64,000 nucleotides of DNA, taken from the NCBI RefSeq assembly GCF_016587435.1, contig NZ_BNJJ01000009.1:62001-126000 (forward strand). Direction: 5' to 3'. The translations under genes and the position numbers were made by a program. Positions within the stretch are counted from its first letter, which is position 1. Each line of letters starts with the position of its first letter. This stretch comes from Dictyobacter formicarum. Lineage in GTDB: Bacteria > Chloroflexota > Ktedonobacteria > Ktedonobacterales > Ktedonobacteraceae. Positions 62,782 through 64,000 of the stretch are shown here, piece after piece. The notes under the pieces were generated by a model. The model was given only the letters and a program-made list of their open reading frames with translations, was not told the origin of the DNA and did not search any database.

Positions 62782-63396
62782 TCACAGCTTTCTTCTATCC
62801 TCATCTTGCTCTTCATTGACAAGAAGATTGGGACGTTCGACCTCAATATTGCCCAGTCCTACGGCGGCAGAACTGGCGCGCGAGCCATCAAAGACATGCG
62901 ATTCTTGCGGTACAGGCTGGGCCGCGCCCTCAGGTGCAGGTTCGGCCCAGACAGCGTTAGAGCCGATGGTTGATTCACCCTTTGGTTCTAGCAGTTGCTC
63001 TTTATGATAAACCAGGTCCTCTGGATAAAAAGAGGCAAGCTCATATTCCTGCTCCAGCGTAATCGCGCCGGTGGGGCAGGCTGCCTGGCAATAGCCACAG
63101 AAGATGCAGCGCAACATGTTAACATCAAAGACCCTGGCGTAGCGCTCGCCGGGGGAGACGCGCTGCTCATCCGTGTTCTCGTCCGCCTCAATATAGATAG
63201 CGTCGGCGGGACAGGCACCGGCACAGAGATAGCAGCCGACGCAGCGTTCCAGGCCATTGTCGTAGCGGTGCAGCACATGACGGCCACGGAAACGAGCGGG
63301 CAGCTTGCGCTCCTCCTCTGGATAAGAAACGGTGGTAGGCTTACGACCAATATTCTTCAGGGTTGTGGCCATGCCTTTGACGATATCAAAAGACAT
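62782..63396 (-). CDS. nuoI: NADH-quinone oxidoreductase subunit I
   Basis: 204 aa from the ATG at 63396 (AAGGAG eight bases upstream). Two [4Fe-4S] motifs, CVGCYLCAGACPADAI and CIFCGYCQAACPTGAI, carry electrons from the peripheral arm to quinone. RFRGRHVLHRYDNGLERC is the conserved lead-in. The last 60 residues are a low-complexity Ala/Pro/Glu tail not seen in the core family. Confidence 0.95.
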   Translation of the reverse strand: MSFDIVKGMATTLKNIGRKPTTVSYPEEERKLPARFRGRHVLHRYDNGLERCVGCYLCAGACPADAIYIEADENTDEQRVSPGERYARVFDVNMLRCIFCGYCQAACPTGAITLEQEYELASFYPEDLVYHKEQLLEPKGESTIGSNAVWAEPAPEGAAQPVPQESHVFDGSRASSAAVGLGNIEVERPNLLVNEEQDEDRRKL

Positions 63397-63408
63397 TACA
63401 TTCACTCC

Positions 63409-64000
63409 TTATACCTGTATAGCAGTTGAGTCGGATGCCTCCTCCTGCACAGACTCAGCAGTCTCAGCAGGAAGGGCAGGCTTATCAAAGCTAGCCAGTC
63501 GAACCGAGGTAGGCAGAACCAGTACCCCTTTACTCGACTCCTCTTCAAAGCGTGTGCCTTCTTTAATACTCTGGCGACGAATGACAAATAGCATAATAGC
63601 GATGACAATCAGTCCGCCAACACCACTGACCACCCAGCTCCAGTGAAGGGCGACCGCGAAGGCAGTGATAATAATGTTGAGAACAGACAAAGGCAAGAGC
63701 GCCTGCCAGCCAAAGCGCATCAAGCGATCATAGCGAATGCGCGGCAGGGTCGCACGTAGCCAGATGAACAGAAACAGGAAAAAGGCAACTTTGATAGCAA
63801 AGATGACGATCGAGAGCACCGGAATACGATCGGTCAGTCCAAAGAAGCTCCAGCCGCCCAGGAAGAGGGTGGAGGCGATCGAACTAACAGTAATCATATT
63901 GATGTACTCGGCCATCTGATAGAGACTCCAGCGCAGACCGCTATATTCAGTCAGGTAGCCAGCCGTCAATTCCTGCTCGGCTTCTGGCAGGTCAAAGGGG
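63409..64000 (-). CDS. nuoH: NADH-quinone oxidoreductase subunit H, C-terminal part
   Basis: The frame is open to the window edge; at the edge it reads [20 protein letters not shown], the quinone-site signature of NuoH, so the internal TTG at 63969 is not the start. Three further helices follow, [19 protein letters not shown] matches the family, and then a 50-residue charged tail. It ends 12 bases before nuoI starts. nuoA-G are expected beyond the edge. Confidence 0.93.
   Translation of the reverse strand, partial: PFDLPEAEQELTAGYLTEYSGLRWSLYQMAEYINMITVSSIASTLFLGGWSFFGLTDRIPVLSIVIFAIKVAFFLFLFIWLRATLPRIRYDRLMRFGWQALLPLSVLNIIITAFAVALHWSWVVSGVGGLIVIAIMLFVIRRQSIKEGTRFEEESSKGVLVLPTSVRLASFDKPALPAETAESVQEEASDSTAIQV

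Overview
The window looks like chromosomal DNA of a Ktedonobacteria-type Chloroflexota. This is an inference from gene content: large Ser/Thr kinases with proline-rich linkers and one membrane anchor, zinc-ribbon plus membrane-helix surface proteins, an oxidoreductase fused to FHA domains, an F420-dependent dehydrogenase-like protein, a T-box leader, a 14-subunit-type complex I operon, and many GC-rich palindromic repeats between genes. No plasmid, phage or complete transposon with a transposase is visible.

Layout. 1-2763: end of an XRE regulator, a SAM methyltransferase, then scpB and a type-IV endonuclease gene in one unit. 2793-9505: a divergent pair made of a giant zinc-ribbon/BACON-like repeat surface protein and a transmembrane Ser/Thr kinase. 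9613-11234: a two-gene unit like mhqE-mhqD (ring-cleaving dioxygenase plus esterase) with a MarR-type operator candidate. 11642-17703: an unknown protein, an HMGL/LeuA-like lyase, a HAD fragment, a nucleoside-phosphorylase-like protein and a DNA methyltransferase. 18314-26010: a minus-strand redox cluster (small Cys-rich ORF, FAD oxidoreductase with two FHA domains, ferredoxin with two cyclic-nucleotide domains, four-histidine membrane cytochrome b-like protein, zinc-ribbon anchored protein). 26569-34253: dnaE, a PrsW-type membrane protease and an MFS transporter.

34254-36854 holds the most striking regulation. A sigma-70 promoter starts a T-box leader that ends in a terminator. It is followed by a 17-codon leader ORF (MDNDGDDNDLEEGTHGL, seven of its first nine residues Asp, Asn or the initiator Met plus Asp), then by two interleaved and mutually exclusive hairpins, and then by an archaeal-type aspartyl-tRNA synthetase. 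tRNA-Ala(GGC) follows on the other strand. 37157-46551: fumC, an F420-dependent G6PDH-like enzyme, a DUF402 protein, a lipoprotein, a large secreted propeller/beta-sandwich protein (with a decayed paralogue fragment at 34349) and panD. 47265-54076: recX, a second Ser/Thr kinase, CIRCE-controlled groES-groEL and a methyltransferase. 54174-64000: an S9 peptidase and the minus-strand nuo operon H(partial)-I-J-K-L-M-N.

Intergenic space is dominated by three kinds of repeats. First, GC-rich hairpin modules. Second, four copies of a composite element in which a 20-32 bp perfect palindrome changes sequence between copies yet stays perfectly paired. Third, two inverted copies of a ~165-bp transposase-less element, each lying in the loop of a different hairpin. 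All functions are read from sequence motifs; no database search was run.
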